DNA of 64,000 nucleotides from JASHPR01 sp963729365 (lineage in GTDB: Bacteria; Actinomycetota; Actinomycetes; Streptosporangiales; Streptosporangiaceae), in the NCBI GenBank assembly GCA_963729365.1, contig CAVSNQ010000017.1, positions 124,001 to 188,000 on the forward strand. The letters are read 5' to 3'. The position numbers and the translations under genes are program-made. Positions 7,701 through 17,018 of the stretch are shown here, in pieces (positions within the stretch are counted from its first letter, which is position 1; every line of letters starts with the position of its first letter). The notes below the pieces were generated by a model. The model saw nothing but the letters and a program-made list of their open reading frames with translations, searched no databases and was not told where the DNA came from.

Positions 7701-10262
7701 TCAGGCGGGTACGACGTTGACCAGCTTCGGCGCCCGCACGATCACCGTGCGCACGTCGCGTCCGGCCAGCGCGCGGCTCACCCCAGGTGCGGCCAGGGCC
7801 AGCTCGCGCAGTTCATCGTCGCCGATCCCGGGCGGGACCTCCAGCCGGTCCCGCACCTTGCTGTCGACCTGGACGACACATGTCACCAGATCCTGAACGA
7901 GCAGTTCAGGATCGGCGGACGGCCAGCCTGCCTTCGCGACGGGGGCTTCGTGTCCGAGCACTTCCCAGCACTCCTCCGCGGTATACGGCGCGAACAGCGA
8001 CAGCATCACGGTCACGGCCTCCGCCGCCTCCCGCACCGCGGGGTCCGGCGCGCCCGGCCCGGAGTCGATCGCCCGCCGTGCGGCGGTGACCAGCTCCATG
8101 AGCCGCGCGACGGCAACGTTCAGCCTCCTGGACTCGACCAGCCTGGTGACCTCATCAATGGTCCGATGGGTCACCTTGCGCAGCTCGAGGTTCCCGTGGT
8201 CCGGCTCGGCCGGCGCTGCGGGCCCGGCCAGCTCGGCCGACGATGCCCCGGCGGCGGCCTCGGCGGCGAGCCGCCAGACCCGGCCGAGGAACTTGACCGA
8301 CGCCTCGGGACGTACGTCGGCCCAGTCGATGTCGTCCGCGGGAGGGCTGGCAAAGATCATCGTGAGCCGGATCGCGTCCACCCCGTGCGCGGCGATCTGC
8401 TCGCCCAGGTCGACCCCGTTGCCCAGGGACTTCGACATCGCCCGGCCCTGGTTGATCACCTGGCCCTGGTTCAGCAGCCGGGTAAACGGCTCGGTGAAGT
8501 CGACCATCCGCATGTCGTGCAGGACCTTGACGAAGAACCTGCTGTACATCAGGTGCAGGATCGCGTGCTCGCTGCCGCCCACGTACAGGTAGACGGGGTT
8601 CCACAGGCGCACCGAGTCCACGTCGAACGGTCCGTGCTCATAGGACGGCGAGCAGTACCGCAGGAAATACCACGACGAGTCGACGAACGTGTCCATCGTG
8701 TCGGTGTCCCGGGTCGCCGGGCCGCCGCACTTCGGGCACTCGGTGTTCACCCAGTCCGCGGCCGCGGCCAGCGGTGAGACTCCCTTGGGGGCCAGGTCCT
8801 GGCCGCGCAGGTCCGGCAGCAGCACGGGGAGCTGCTCGTCGGGCACTGGAACCTCGCCGCACGACGAGCAGTACACGATCGGGATGGGCGTTCCCCAGAA
8901 CCGCTGCCTCGAGACCAGCCAGTCGCGCAGCCGGTAATTGACCGCGGCCCGCCCCAGGCCGCGCTGCGCCAGGATCTCGGTAATCGCCTCGATGGCCGCG
9001 ACCTTGGACAGCCCGTCGATCGGGCCTGAGTTGATCAGCTCGCCGTCGCCCGGGGTCGCGATCCCGGTCTGCGCCGGATCGCGCTCGTCGGTCTGCACCA
9101 CGACCCGCACCGGCAGCCCGAAGGCCCGGGCGAAGTCCAGGTCCCGCTGGTCGTGCGCGGGAACGGCCATGATCGCTCCGGTGCCGTAGTCCGGCAGCAC
9201 GTAGTCCGCGGCCCACACCGGCATCCGCTCGCCGTTGACCGGGTTGATCGCGTACCGGCCCAGGAAGACGCCGGTCTTCTCGCGCTCGGTGGCCTGGCGT
9301 TCGATGTCGGTCAGCTTGCGCACCTGCGCCAGGTAGCCGCTCAGCGCGCCGCGCTGCTCCGGAGCGCACACCTCCTCGGCCAGCGGCGAGTCGGCCGCGA
9401 TCACGAAGAAAGTCGCCCCGTACAGGGTGTCCGGCCGGGTGGTGAACACGGTGACCGGCTCGTCACGTCCCTCGATGACGAACTGCACCTCGGCGCCCTC
9501 ACTGCGCCCGATCCAGTTGCGCTGCATCTGCAGCACCGGCTCGGGCCAGTGCCCCTCCAGGTCCGCCATGTCCTCGAGCAGCCGCTCGGCGTACTCGGTG
9601 ATCTTGAAATACCACTGAGTCAGAACCCGGCGGACCACCTCGGCGCCGCAGCGCTCGCAGCGGCCGGCGATCACCTGCTCATTGGCGAGTACCGTCTGGT
9701 CGACCGGGCACCAGTTGACGTAGCCGTCCTTGCGGTAGGCCAGGCCGCGCTCGTAGAACCGCAGGAACAGCCACTGGTTCCAGCGGTAGTAACTCGGGTC
9801 GCAGGTGTAAAGCCGCCGGGACCAGTCGAAGGAGACCGCGTACCGCCGGAACGAAGCCGCCTGGGTGTCGATGTTCCGGTAGGTCCAGTCGGCCGGGTGC
9901 GAGTTGTTCCTGATCGCGGCGTTTTCCGCGGGCAGCCCGAACGCGTCCCAGCCGATCGGGTGCAGCACGTTGTGCCCGCGCTGGAAGAAGTAGCGGGCGA
10001 CCGCGTCCCCGATCGCGTACGCCTCGGCATGACCCATGTGCAGGTCACCGGACGGGTACGGGAACATGTCGAGCAGATAGGTGCGCGGTCGTCCGTCGTC
10101 GGGGTCGTCACTGGCCCGGAACGGGTCAAGCTCGGCCCATCGTTCCTGCCACTTCTCCTGCACCGCCCGCGGATCGTAGGGCTCGCCCCGCGCGGATTCG
10201 TGGCCCGGCGCCCGTTCCGCGCCGACATGCCGCCCTTGCTGCGCGTCCTCAGCCGCCTTCAT
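7701..10262 (-). CDS. leuS: Leucyl-tRNA synthetase
   Basis: Charges tRNA-Leu; class I synthetase of 853 residues, in the normal range. The HIGH-type signature is HMGH at residues 75-78, following MFPYPSGDL. The KMSKS loop is AMSKSLGNG near residue 608. The CP1 editing insert carries the conserved TTRPDT motif (VFTTRPDTLYG), and a zinc-type cysteine group (GRCERCG) lies near 190. The C-terminal anticodon and Leu-specific regions look complete. The gene is preceded by a short ORF with three adjacent Leu codons and a hairpin-U terminator, so expression is probably tuned by leucyl-tRNA supply. Confidence 0.97.
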   Translation of the reverse strand: MKAAEDAQQGRHVGAERAPGHESARGEPYDPRAVQEKWQERWAELDPFRASDDPDDGRPRTYLLDMFPYPSGDLHMGHAEAYAIGDAVARYFFQRGHNVLHPIGWDAFGLPAENAAIRNNSHPADWTYRNIDTQAASFRRYAVSFDWSRRLYTCDPSYYRWNQWLFLRFYERGLAYRKDGYVNWCPVDQTVLANEQVIAGRCERCGAEVVRRVLTQWYFKITEYAERLLEDMADLEGHWPEPVLQMQRNWIGRSEGAEVQFVIEGRDEPVTVFTTRPDTLYGATFFVIAADSPLAEEVCAPEQRGALSGYLAQVRKLTDIERQATEREKTGVFLGRYAINPVNGERMPVWAADYVLPDYGTGAIMAVPAHDQRDLDFARAFGLPVRVVVQTDERDPAQTGIATPGDGELINSGPIDGLSKVAAIEAITEILAQRGLGRAAVNYRLRDWLVSRQRFWGTPIPIVYCSSCGEVPVPDEQLPVLLPDLRGQDLAPKGVSPLAAAADWVNTECPKCGGPATRDTDTMDTFVDSSWYFLRYCSPSYEHGPFDVDSVRLWNPVYLYVGGSEHAILHLMYSRFFVKVLHDMRMVDFTEPFTRLLNQGQVINQGRAMSKSLGNGVDLGEQIAAHGVDAIRLTMIFASPPADDIDWADVRPEASVKFLGRVWRLAAEAAAGASSAELAGPAAPAEPDHGNLELRKVTHRTIDEVTRLVESRRLNVAVARLMELVTAARRAIDSGPGAPDPAVREAAEAVTVMLSLFAPYTAEECWEVLGHEAPVAKAGWPSADPELLVQDLVTCVVQVDSKVRDRLEVPPGIGDDELRELALAAPGVSRALAGRDVRTVIVRAPKLVNVVPA

Positions 10263-10316
10263 TGGTCCCTCGCGATTTGCTAGATCCGGTTGCGTCCCGG
10301 GCTGGCCCCGACTCCC

Positions 10317-10377
10317 AAAGAAAATGCCCCCCGGTCACGAGGGGCAGCCGCGCCAACGACGGGTCAGTCGGCGCGGC
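10317..10377 (-). promoter_or_regulatory. Predicted transcription attenuator of leuS
   Basis: In transcript order (minus strand): an 8-bp stem GCCGCGCC / GGCGCGGC (10370-10377 with 10347-10354), then a terminator stem TGCCCC / GGGGCA (10341-10346 with 10325-10330, 10-nt loop) followed by a U-rich run read from 10324 to 10317 (UUUUCUUU). The first stem begins inside the stop codon of a leader ORF with three Leu codons. This is the classic attenuator order: leader peptide, pause stem, terminator, structural gene. A strong U tract is unusual in this GC-rich genome, which makes the terminator more convincing. A 2:3 antiterminator pairing was not worked out. Confidence 0.72.
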
Positions 10378-10406
10378 TAAGTAAGAAGCAACCGAGCGGA
10401 ACGCAT
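10377..10406 (-). CDS. leuS leader peptide (9 residues, three consecutive Leu codons)
   Basis: ATG CGT TCC GCT CGG TTG CTT CTT ACT TAG encodes MRSARLLLT. All three Leu codons are TTG or CTT, which are rare in this genome, so ribosomes should be sensitive to uncharged tRNA-Leu. A TACCCT hexamer ends 6 nt before the ATG, so the message may be leaderless, as is common for actinobacterial leader peptides. The stop codon abuts the first stem of the attenuator. Inference from sequence order; not tested. Confidence 0.7.
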   Translation of the reverse strand: MRSARLLLT

Positions 10407-10853
10407 GATCCAAGGGTAGCGCAACGAATCGGCAGTGGTGTGGCCAAGCAGGAGCAACCGCCATGCGGCCCGGCAGCGGACGCGCGGAGGGTGATCGCCG
10501 GCGGTGACCCATGATCGCTACGTTGAGACCGCGCCGCGCCCAGTGACATTGGCACGAAGCGCCGCTTCACGCCCGCGGCCGAACCAATTACTGGCTTACC
10601 CGCAAAGACGGCATGTCGATTCTGGGAAGTGCCGTATGCCTCATACAGCGCGTTCCTGATTTCACCTTGACCGTCGGACGCGCCACCAATAATGTCGTCT
10701 CACCCATCCATGATGCTGTCCGCGCCGACGCCTATGGGGAAGGCGAGAGCTGCGGAGAGACCGCCAGCACCGGTCGTCCGGCCGGTCGGCGGTGCGCTCA
10801 TGGCTGGACAGGCCCACGGGGGATTAGGCCAGTTTGCGGGGGAATAGAGAATA
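10407..10853. other. Intergenic region between leuS leader and PKS gene
   Basis: No convincing gene. It should hold the leuS promoter (leftward) and the PKS promoter (rightward). An imperfect 20-bp palindrome at 10490-10509 (GGTGATCGCC / GGCGGTGACC, 8 of 10 pairs) is a possible operator. GGGGGA at 10837-10842 could be the PKS ribosome site. Confidence 0.4.
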
Positions 10854-13800
10854 ATGGATATTCGGTCGCGCGCGGAGTCCTTGCGCCCAGTTCGGTATTT
10901 CCTGAATCACAAACAACGCGATCAGGATCCGGATTTCGCTGGGTACCGGTCCCCGGATGGCGGCTCGAGGAGCCAGCTCGATGCGGTCCAGGGCGGCGGG
11001 GCCCTGGCCGGCGGCTCGTCGATCGCGATCATCGGCATGGGGTGCCGCTTCCCCGACGCCGACGACCCAGCTGCGCTGCTGGACCTCGTGCTGACCGGGC
11101 GCCGGGCCTTCCGCAGGCTGCCACCGAGTCGGCTGGACCTGGCCGACTACTACAGCGCCGACCGGGCCACCCCCGACGCGACCTACAGCTCCCGGGCCGC
11201 TCTCCTCGAGGGCTGGCAGTTCGACCTGGCCGCGTTCGGCGTGCCCGCCGCCGTCTATCAGGCGACCGACCCGGCGCACTGGCTGGCGCTCGAGACCGCG
11301 GCTCGCGCGCTGGCCGCCGCGGGATTCGCGTTAGGCCAGGGCCTGGCCCGCAGCCGCACCGGCGTCGTCATCGGCAACACCCTCACCGGTGACTGGTCAC
11401 GCGCGGCCGCGCTGCGGCTGCGCTGGCCGTACGTCCGGCGCGTGCTGGCCGAGGCGCTCGCGGCCGGCGACATCCCGAGGGAGCGCGCCATACCGGTGCT
11501 GGAGCGCGCCGCGGAGCGTTACCTGGCCCCGTTTCCCGCCGTGACCGACGAGACTCTGGCCGGCAGCACGCCAGCCGCCATCGCGTCCAGGATCTGCGGC
11601 TATTTCGGGTTCAAGGGCGGCGGCTACGCGGTCGACGGCTCGCAGGCGTCGTCGCTGCTCGCCGTCGCATCAGCATGCTCGGCACTGGCCGCTGGCGAGC
11701 TCGACGTCGCCCTCGCCGGCGGGGTGGACATCAGCCTCGACCCGCTTGAGCTGGTCGGGCTGGCCAAGACCGGCGCCCTCGCCCGGGGCGACGTGCGCGT
11801 CTACGACGAGAACCCGACCGGATTCCTGCCCGGGGAAGGCTGCGGCATGCTCGTGCTGATGCGCTCGGCCGACGCCCGCACGGCTGGCCTGCCGGTGTAC
11901 GCCGAGATCGCCGGCTGGGGCGCCTCGTCGGCCGGCCAGGCCGGCCTGGCCGTGCCGGACGCGCACAGCCAGCTCCTGGCCCTGCGCCGGGCGTACCGGC
12001 GAGCCCGGATCGCGCCGGATGACGTCCAGCTGATCGAGGGGCACGGCGCCGGCACCCCGGCGGCCGACAGCACCGAGCTCTGCGCGCTCGCCGAGCTGCG
12101 GGCCGGCGCGCGCCACGCGGCGGCCCTCGGCTCGATCAAGGCCAACATCGGGAACACCAAGGCCGCCGCCGGCGCGGCGGGCCTCATCAAGACCGTGCTC
12201 GCGATGAGCACCGGCTACATCCCGCCGGCGACCGGGTTCACCACGCCGCATCCGCTGCTGCGCAGCGGGGAAGCGGGGCTGCGGCTGCCGCCCGAGCCCG
12301 AGCCCTGGCCGGACGGGCCCAGGATCGCCGGGGTGAGCGCCATGGGGCCCGGCATCGATGTGCACATCGTGCTCCGCAGCGAGCCAGTGCGCGGGCGGCA
12401 CGAGCGCAAGCGCTCATCACGAGCTCAGCGCGCGGAATCAGGACCGGCCGCAGCCTCGACGCGGGCCATCGGCGGCCCGGCGAAGTCCACCGCCTACCTG
12501 CTGCACGCTCCGGACCGCAATGCCCTGGCCGCGATCCTGGCGCGGATCGCCCAGGTGGCGCCGTGGCTGTCCGACGCGGAGCTTGGCGACCTCGCCGTCC
12601 AGCTGGCGCACGATGCCGCCAATCAGGAACCGGTGCGGATGGCGATCGTCGCGTCGAACCAGGAGCAGCTGGCCAGGCTGGCCAGCCAGGGCCCGGCACT
12701 GCTGGCCGGCCTGGCCGATGGCCTGCTCGCTTCCCAGCCGGGAATCTACGCGGCCGACGACGCGGACGGCCGCGTCACGCTGCTGCTTTCCGACGCCGCT
12801 GCCGATGCCGGCGACGACGGGCCCGCCGGCCAGGCCGATGTCCCGTTCCGGCCGCTGGCCGCGCTCCGCTGGCTCGATCAGCTCGACGTGCACGCCACCG
12901 CGGCGGTCGGGTACGGTCTCGGCGAGATCGCCGGCCTGGTCTGGGCGGGCTGCCTCAGCGAGGCAGACGCCATCGGGCTCGCGGCCAGCCGCACGCAGAT
13001 CCTGAACGCCGGTGCCGCGCCGGAATCGGCCAGCGCAACCGGCCCCGGTGACCCAGCCTTAAAGACCGACGATCGCGCGGACCGCCTCCGCGAGGCCGTG
13101 CGCGGTCTCACGATCGCGGCGCCCCGGCACCGGCTGATCTCGGCCGCGATCGGCCGCGAGGTCGCCTCGGCCAACGACGTCGCGGACCTCCTCTGCGCCC
13201 AGCTCGACTGCTCGCCCGGGCTTGACCGGGCGCTGAACACCGGCGCGGTCGGGGCCAGCCTGCTGCTCGAGACCGGCCCGGGTGAGGCCCTGTCGCAGGC
13301 CGCATCCGTTCAGTGCGAGGTCCCGGCGGTCAGCCTCGGGTCCGGCGACGCGGACGCCGCCCGCGCGGCCGCCGCCTTGTTCGCGGCGGGCGCGCTGCAC
13401 CGCCCGGCCGACCTCTTTGCCGGGACACCGTCGCGGCCGATGGACATCTGGCGGGAGCAGACGTTCATTACCAGCCCGTGCCAGGCCTCTCAGCCTGCCG
13501 TGCCGCCGCGGACATCGGACGGCCCGCAGGCGGCCGTGCCCGCGGCATCGCTGGCGGAGGCGGCCGCGGCGGCCCGGCTCGCGGCGGCCGCCGAGCGCGC
13601 GGCCGCTCGCGCCGTGCCAGCGGAGTCCGCGCCGTCAGCCGCGCCTGCCACACAGTCCGAACCCGCGGCACAGTCCGAACCCGCGGCACCAGCCGAACCC
13701 GCGGCACCAGCCGAACCCGCGGCACCGGCCGAAGCCGCGGCACCGGGCCCGGAGACGGCACCGCCCCAGCAGACGGCACCGGCCAAGCAGACCGCAGCCG

Positions 13801-16800
13801 CCCAGCGGACCGGCCCGGCCGGGCAGACGGCGACGGCCCGGGCCGCGACCCCGGCCGGGCGCGCGATCGCCACCCGCGGCACCTCACCAATCGAGCGCGC
13901 GCGAGCGGCTCGCGGCGCCGCGGCGACCCGGCCCGCGGCGCCGGCCGCTGGCCCGCAGACCGCGGCCGTCGCCGGGGTCAAGCCCTGGGTCCGCTGCTAC
14001 GCAGAGCAACTACGCCCCGCCGGGGATGCGATTCCGGTCGGCGATGACCGGCCGTGGCGCGTCCGAGCAGCCACGAGGCGAGCGTTCGGGGCACTGGTTC
14101 GAGAGCTTTTCACCGATGATCCCGCGGCCGATCGTGCGCTGGCGATCGTCGATGACGCAGCGAACCCCGATTCGTGTGCCGTGGCGCTCGCCGCGGCGCG
14201 TGACGCGATCAGCAGCGGCCTGCTGGTGCTGATCACGCACGGCCCGGGATTCACCGGCTTCTGTGCCAGCCTGCACGCGGAGCATCCCGAGCTGGGGATC
14301 ACGGTGCTGCGGGTGCCGGATACCGCCGAGGGGCTGCAGGCCGCCAAACGGTTCGCCGCCGCAGTGCCTGGAACGTTCCGTGAGTTCGTGATCGACGACG
14401 ACGCGAACCCGCACGAGGTGGTCATGATGCCGGCCGACACGCCGGGCTCCATGGAGTTTCCGCTGGGCCCGGGCGATGTTGTGCTGGTCAGCCGCGGTTC
14501 AGGCGGGGCGGGGCTGGCCCTCGCCCAGGTCCTGGCCTGCTGCGGCGCCCGCATCGCCGTGATCGGGCGCGAGGGCCCGGGCGAGACCGATGAGGTGGAG
14601 GCCGGCCTGGAGCGGCTCAGGTCGGCGGAAGTCCGGATGGCCATCGAGGCTGTGGACATCGCCAACCCGGCCAACCTGCGGCGCGCATTGCAGCGCATCG
14701 AACGGCGCCTCGGCCCGGTGACCGCGGTCGCGCACGCGGTCGGGGTCGGCGGCCCGAGGCCGGTCGCCGACCTGACGGAAGAAGAGCTACGGGCGCAGGT
14801 GTCCGCGGAAACGGCGAGCCTGCACCGGCTGGTCAGCGCGATCTCGGCGAAGCGGCTCCGGCTGATCATCACGTTCGGCTCAGTCGTCGGGCGTTACGGG
14901 CTGGCCGGCGAGGGCCTGCTCGCCCTGGCCAGCGGCTCGCTCGCGGAGCAGGCCTTGCGCATGGCCGACGCCATTCCCCGGTGCCGCGCTATGCATGTCG
15001 ACTGGCCGGCCTGGTCCGGGTCGGGTCTCGGCCAGCGGGACAGCCTGGCCGAAGGACTGGCCCAGTCCGGGGCGACGGCCATCCCGGTCACCGAAGGCGC
15101 GCGGCTGCTCCTCAAGGCGCTGGGGACGCCGGGCCTGCCGGCCCGCGTTGCGGTGCACGGCCGGGTCCGTGTGCCAGGCCCGCCTGCGATAGCCGCCGCG
15201 GCGGCCGCCAAGCCCGAGGCCGCGAAGCTCTGGCGCGGCCGGTTCCTGGAGAACGTCCGGGTGCATTACCCGGGAGTCGAGCTCGTCTGCGACGCGCGGC
15301 TGACCCTGCGGACCGACCCGTACCTGTCGGACCACCAGGTCGACGGCATCCCGGTGCTGCCGGCGGCGATGGCGCTCGAGGCGATGGCCGAGGTGGTCGC
15401 GGCGCTGGCCGGGCAGCCGATGCGACGGCTCACCGGGGTGTCGATGAACGCGCCGGTGGTGGTCCCGGCCGGCTCCGACGACGCGCACGCTCTGGTCAGG
15501 ATCTGCGCGCTCAGGGAAGGCGCCTCGGTCACGGCCGTGCTCCGGTGTGCGGACAGCGGCTTTACCACGGACCACTTCCGGGCCACATTTCACAGCGCGG
15601 AACCGGCTCGCGCTGCGGTGCCGTCGCTGGCTGCGCGCATGCCCGAGCTTGACGAGCTGCCCGCCAGCGACAGCGGGATCGTCGACGGCACCGAACTGTA
15701 CGAGGAGATCTGTTTCCAGTCCGGGCGGTTCCGGCGCGCGGCACTGCTTCCCGAGGTCACCTCGCGATCGTGCCGCGCCCTGGTGCGCGGCGGGGACGGG
15801 GAGCCCTGGTTCGGCTACCTGGACGGCGTGGCCGACGCCAGCCTGATCCTCGGCAGCGCGGGCCTCAACGACGCGACGTGGCATGTGCTGCAGGCCTGCG
15901 TTCCGCATCGCAGGCTGCTGCCCTCCGGATGCGAGGCCGTCACGTTCAGCGGCCGGGTGGCCGACGGCGCCGTGGAGATCCGCGCGGTGGAGACCGGTGC
16001 GGCCCGGATCCGTGCCTCGGCCGTGCCCGAGCAGCGCTCGGCGACCCCGGCCACCCGAGGCCCGCTGGTACCTGCTCAGGGCGGCGAGCCGGACGCGGCC
16101 CGGTCACCCTGGCCGACCACCGAGTACGCCTGGGATGTCGAGGCCGTCGACACGGCCGGCCGGTCGCTGGCGACCTGGCGCGGGCTGCGGCTCGCCGACG
16201 CCGGGCCGCTGCACCGCGAGGAGGCCTGGCCCCCGTCGCTGCTCTCGGTCTACCTGGAGCGGAGCGCGGTGACCCTCGGCCTCAGCCCCGAGCTGCGCGT
16301 TATGGTCCACCGCAGCCAGCCGGACGGTGCCGAGCCGCCCGAGGGTGCCCGTCCGCCGGACGCAGCGGCCGCGGTCGTGCCGAAGCCGTCGCCCGCCCCG
16401 GACCGCCAGCCCGATGCCGGACCGGATGCCCCGGCCGGCACGCATGCCATTCACGGCCGTGGCCACCTCGAGGGGCTCGTGCTGACCGTCCGGGCTCCGC
16501 AGGCCGCGGCCTGCGGCTGGGAGCCCGTCGTCCCCGGGCCGGCCACCGGGCCCGAGCCCGGCCCGGGCCTGGCCGACATCGAGGACCAGTTGCGCAGCGG
16601 GTGGGGCGAGCCGACGACCGGGTTCGGCGCGCGGCTCGGGGCCATAGCGGCCTGCCTGGCCATGGCGGGTGCGTCCGCCGCCTCCCCCGTGGTCGCGGCC
16701 ACGGCCGACGACGATGGCTGGCTGCTGCTGCGGGTGGGCGGGGCCTCGCTGGCCTGCACGGTCGTGGAGATCAGCGGCGTTTCCTGCCCGGTGGCCATCG

Positions 16801-17018
16801 CGATCATGACCGGGGACGGCGGCCAGGACGGCGAGCGGCGCCGCGCATCCGGCCAGCGTTCGCGGCGGCCCGGAGCGGCCAGCACCAGTGCCGCCCAGCC
16901 GAGCGCCGACCGCGCCAGTGCTGGTGGCAGCAAGGCCAGCAGCGCCAGGACCCGCGGCACCAGGATCAGCGCGGCCGGGAAGAGCGCGGCCGGGAGGCGC
17001 GGCACGCCCCGATCATGA
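10854..17018 (+). CDS. Enediyne-family iterative PKS with degenerate active sites
   Basis: A 2054-residue protein with the domain order and signatures of enediyne PKSE proteins: KS (about 57-508), AT (about 640-870), an Ala/Pro/Glu linker where the ACP should be, KR (about 1060-1440), DH (about 1460-1800) and the PKSE-like C-terminal end. The KS carries PKSE hallmarks such as LDVALAGGVD, GLAKTGALARG and GFLPGEGCGM. Its triad reads Gln264 (normally Cys, in VDGSQASSL), His397 (HGAGT), Asn434 (normally His, in NIGNTKAAAG). The AT motif GHSxGE is GYGLGE, so the nucleophile is Gly688. No ACP serine motif exists. The KR keeps Ser1343 but has Leu1356 for Tyr and Ser1360 for Asn. The DH keeps His1494 (HQVDGIPVLP) and Asp1673. 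Two TTA codons occur. It cannot be a normal self-sufficient PKS; a scaffold, decarboxylase or DH-only role is possible. Confidence 0.85.
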   Translation: MDIRSRAESLRPVRYFLNHKQRDQDPDFAGYRSPDGGSRSQLDAVQGGGALAGGSSIAIIGMGCRFPDADDPAALLDLVLTGRRAFRRLPPSRLDLADYYSADRATPDATYSSRAALLEGWQFDLAAFGVPAAVYQATDPAHWLALETAARALAAAGFALGQGLARSRTGVVIGNTLTGDWSRAAALRLRWPYVRRVLAEALAAGDIPRERAIPVLERAAERYLAPFPAVTDETLAGSTPAAIASRICGYFGFKGGGYAVDGSQASSLLAVASACSALAAGELDVALAGGVDISLDPLELVGLAKTGALARGDVRVYDENPTGFLPGEGCGMLVLMRSADARTAGLPVYAEIAGWGASSAGQAGLAVPDAHSQLLALRRAYRRARIAPDDVQLIEGHGAGTPAADSTELCALAELRAGARHAAALGSIKANIGNTKAAAGAAGLIKTVLAMSTGYIPPATGFTTPHPLLRSGEAGLRLPPEPEPWPDGPRIAGVSAMGPGIDVHIVLRSEPVRGRHERKRSSRAQRAESGPAAASTRAIGGPAKSTAYLLHAPDRNALAAILARIAQVAPWLSDAELGDLAVQLAHDAANQEPVRMAIVASNQEQLARLASQGPALLAGLADGLLASQPGIYAADDADGRVTLLLSDAAADAGDDGPAGQADVPFRPLAALRWLDQLDVHATAAVGYGLGEIAGLVWAGCLSEADAIGLAASRTQILNAGAAPESASATGPGDPALKTDDRADRLREAVRGLTIAAPRHRLISAAIGREVASANDVADLLCAQLDCSPGLDRALNTGAVGASLLLETGPGEALSQAASVQCEVPAVSLGSGDADAARAAAALFAAGALHRPADLFAGTPSRPMDIWREQTFITSPCQASQPAVPPRTSDGPQAAVPAASLAEAAAAARLAAAAERAAARAVPAESAPSAAPATQSEPAAQSEPAAPAEPAAPAEPAAPAEAAAPGPETAPPQQTAPAKQTAAAQRTGPAGQTATARAATPAGRAIATRGTSPIERARAARGAAATRPAAPAAGPQTAAVAGVKPWVRCYAEQLRPAGDAIPVGDDRPWRVRAATRRAFGALVRELFTDDPAADRALAIVDDAANPDSCAVALAAARDAISSGLLVLITHGPGFTGFCASLHAEHPELGITVLRVPDTAEGLQAAKRFAAAVPGTFREFVIDDDANPHEVVMMPADTPGSMEFPLGPGDVVLVSRGSGGAGLALAQVLACCGARIAVIGREGPGETDEVEAGLERLRSAEVRMAIEAVDIANPANLRRALQRIERRLGPVTAVAHAVGVGGPRPVADLTEEELRAQVSAETASLHRLVSAISAKRLRLIITFGSVVGRYGLAGEGLLALASGSLAEQALRMADAIPRCRAMHVDWPAWSGSGLGQRDSLAEGLAQSGATAIPVTEGARLLLKALGTPGLPARVAVHGRVRVPGPPAIAAAAAAKPEAAKLWRGRFLENVRVHYPGVELVCDARLTLRTDPYLSDHQVDGIPVLPAAMALEAMAEVVAALAGQPMRRLTGVSMNAPVVVPAGSDDAHALVRICALREGASVTAVLRCADSGFTTDHFRATFHSAEPARAAVPSLAARMPELDELPASDSGIVDGTELYEEICFQSGRFRRAALLPEVTSRSCRALVRGGDGEPWFGYLDGVADASLILGSAGLNDATWHVLQACVPHRRLLPSGCEAVTFSGRVADGAVEIRAVETGAARIRASAVPEQRSATPATRGPLVPAQGGEPDAARSPWPTTEYAWDVEAVDTAGRSLATWRGLRLADAGPLHREEAWPPSLLSVYLERSAVTLGLSPELRVMVHRSQPDGAEPPEGARPPDAAAAVVPKPSPAPDRQPDAGPDAPAGTHAIHGRGHLEGLVLTVRAPQAAACGWEPVVPGPATGPEPGPGLADIEDQLRSGWGEPTTGFGARLGAIAACLAMAGASAASPVVAATADDDGWLLLRVGGASLACTVVEISGVSCPVAIAIMTGDGGQDGERRRASGQRSRRPGAASTSAAQPSADRASAGGSKASSARTRGTRISAAGKSAAGRRGTPRS
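13653..13742 (+). repeat. Five 18-bp repeats inside the PKS linker
   Basis: Five consecutive 18-bp units (cagtccgaacccgcggca, then ccagccgaacccgcggca variants) encode repeating (Q/A)(S/A)EPAAP hexapeptides in the AT-KR linker, where enediyne PKSs carry their ACP. The repeat is in frame, and its copy number could vary between strains. Confidence 0.85.

Noticed and set aside
10263..10853. T-box riboswitch before leuS
   Set aside because: No T-box bulge or specifier-loop pattern could be found; the short leader ORF with Leu codons and the terminator explain the region better.
13653..13742. Possible CRISPR-like or regulatory repeat array
   Set aside because: The repeats are contiguous without spacers, in frame, and encode an Ala/Pro/Glu linker of the PKS.
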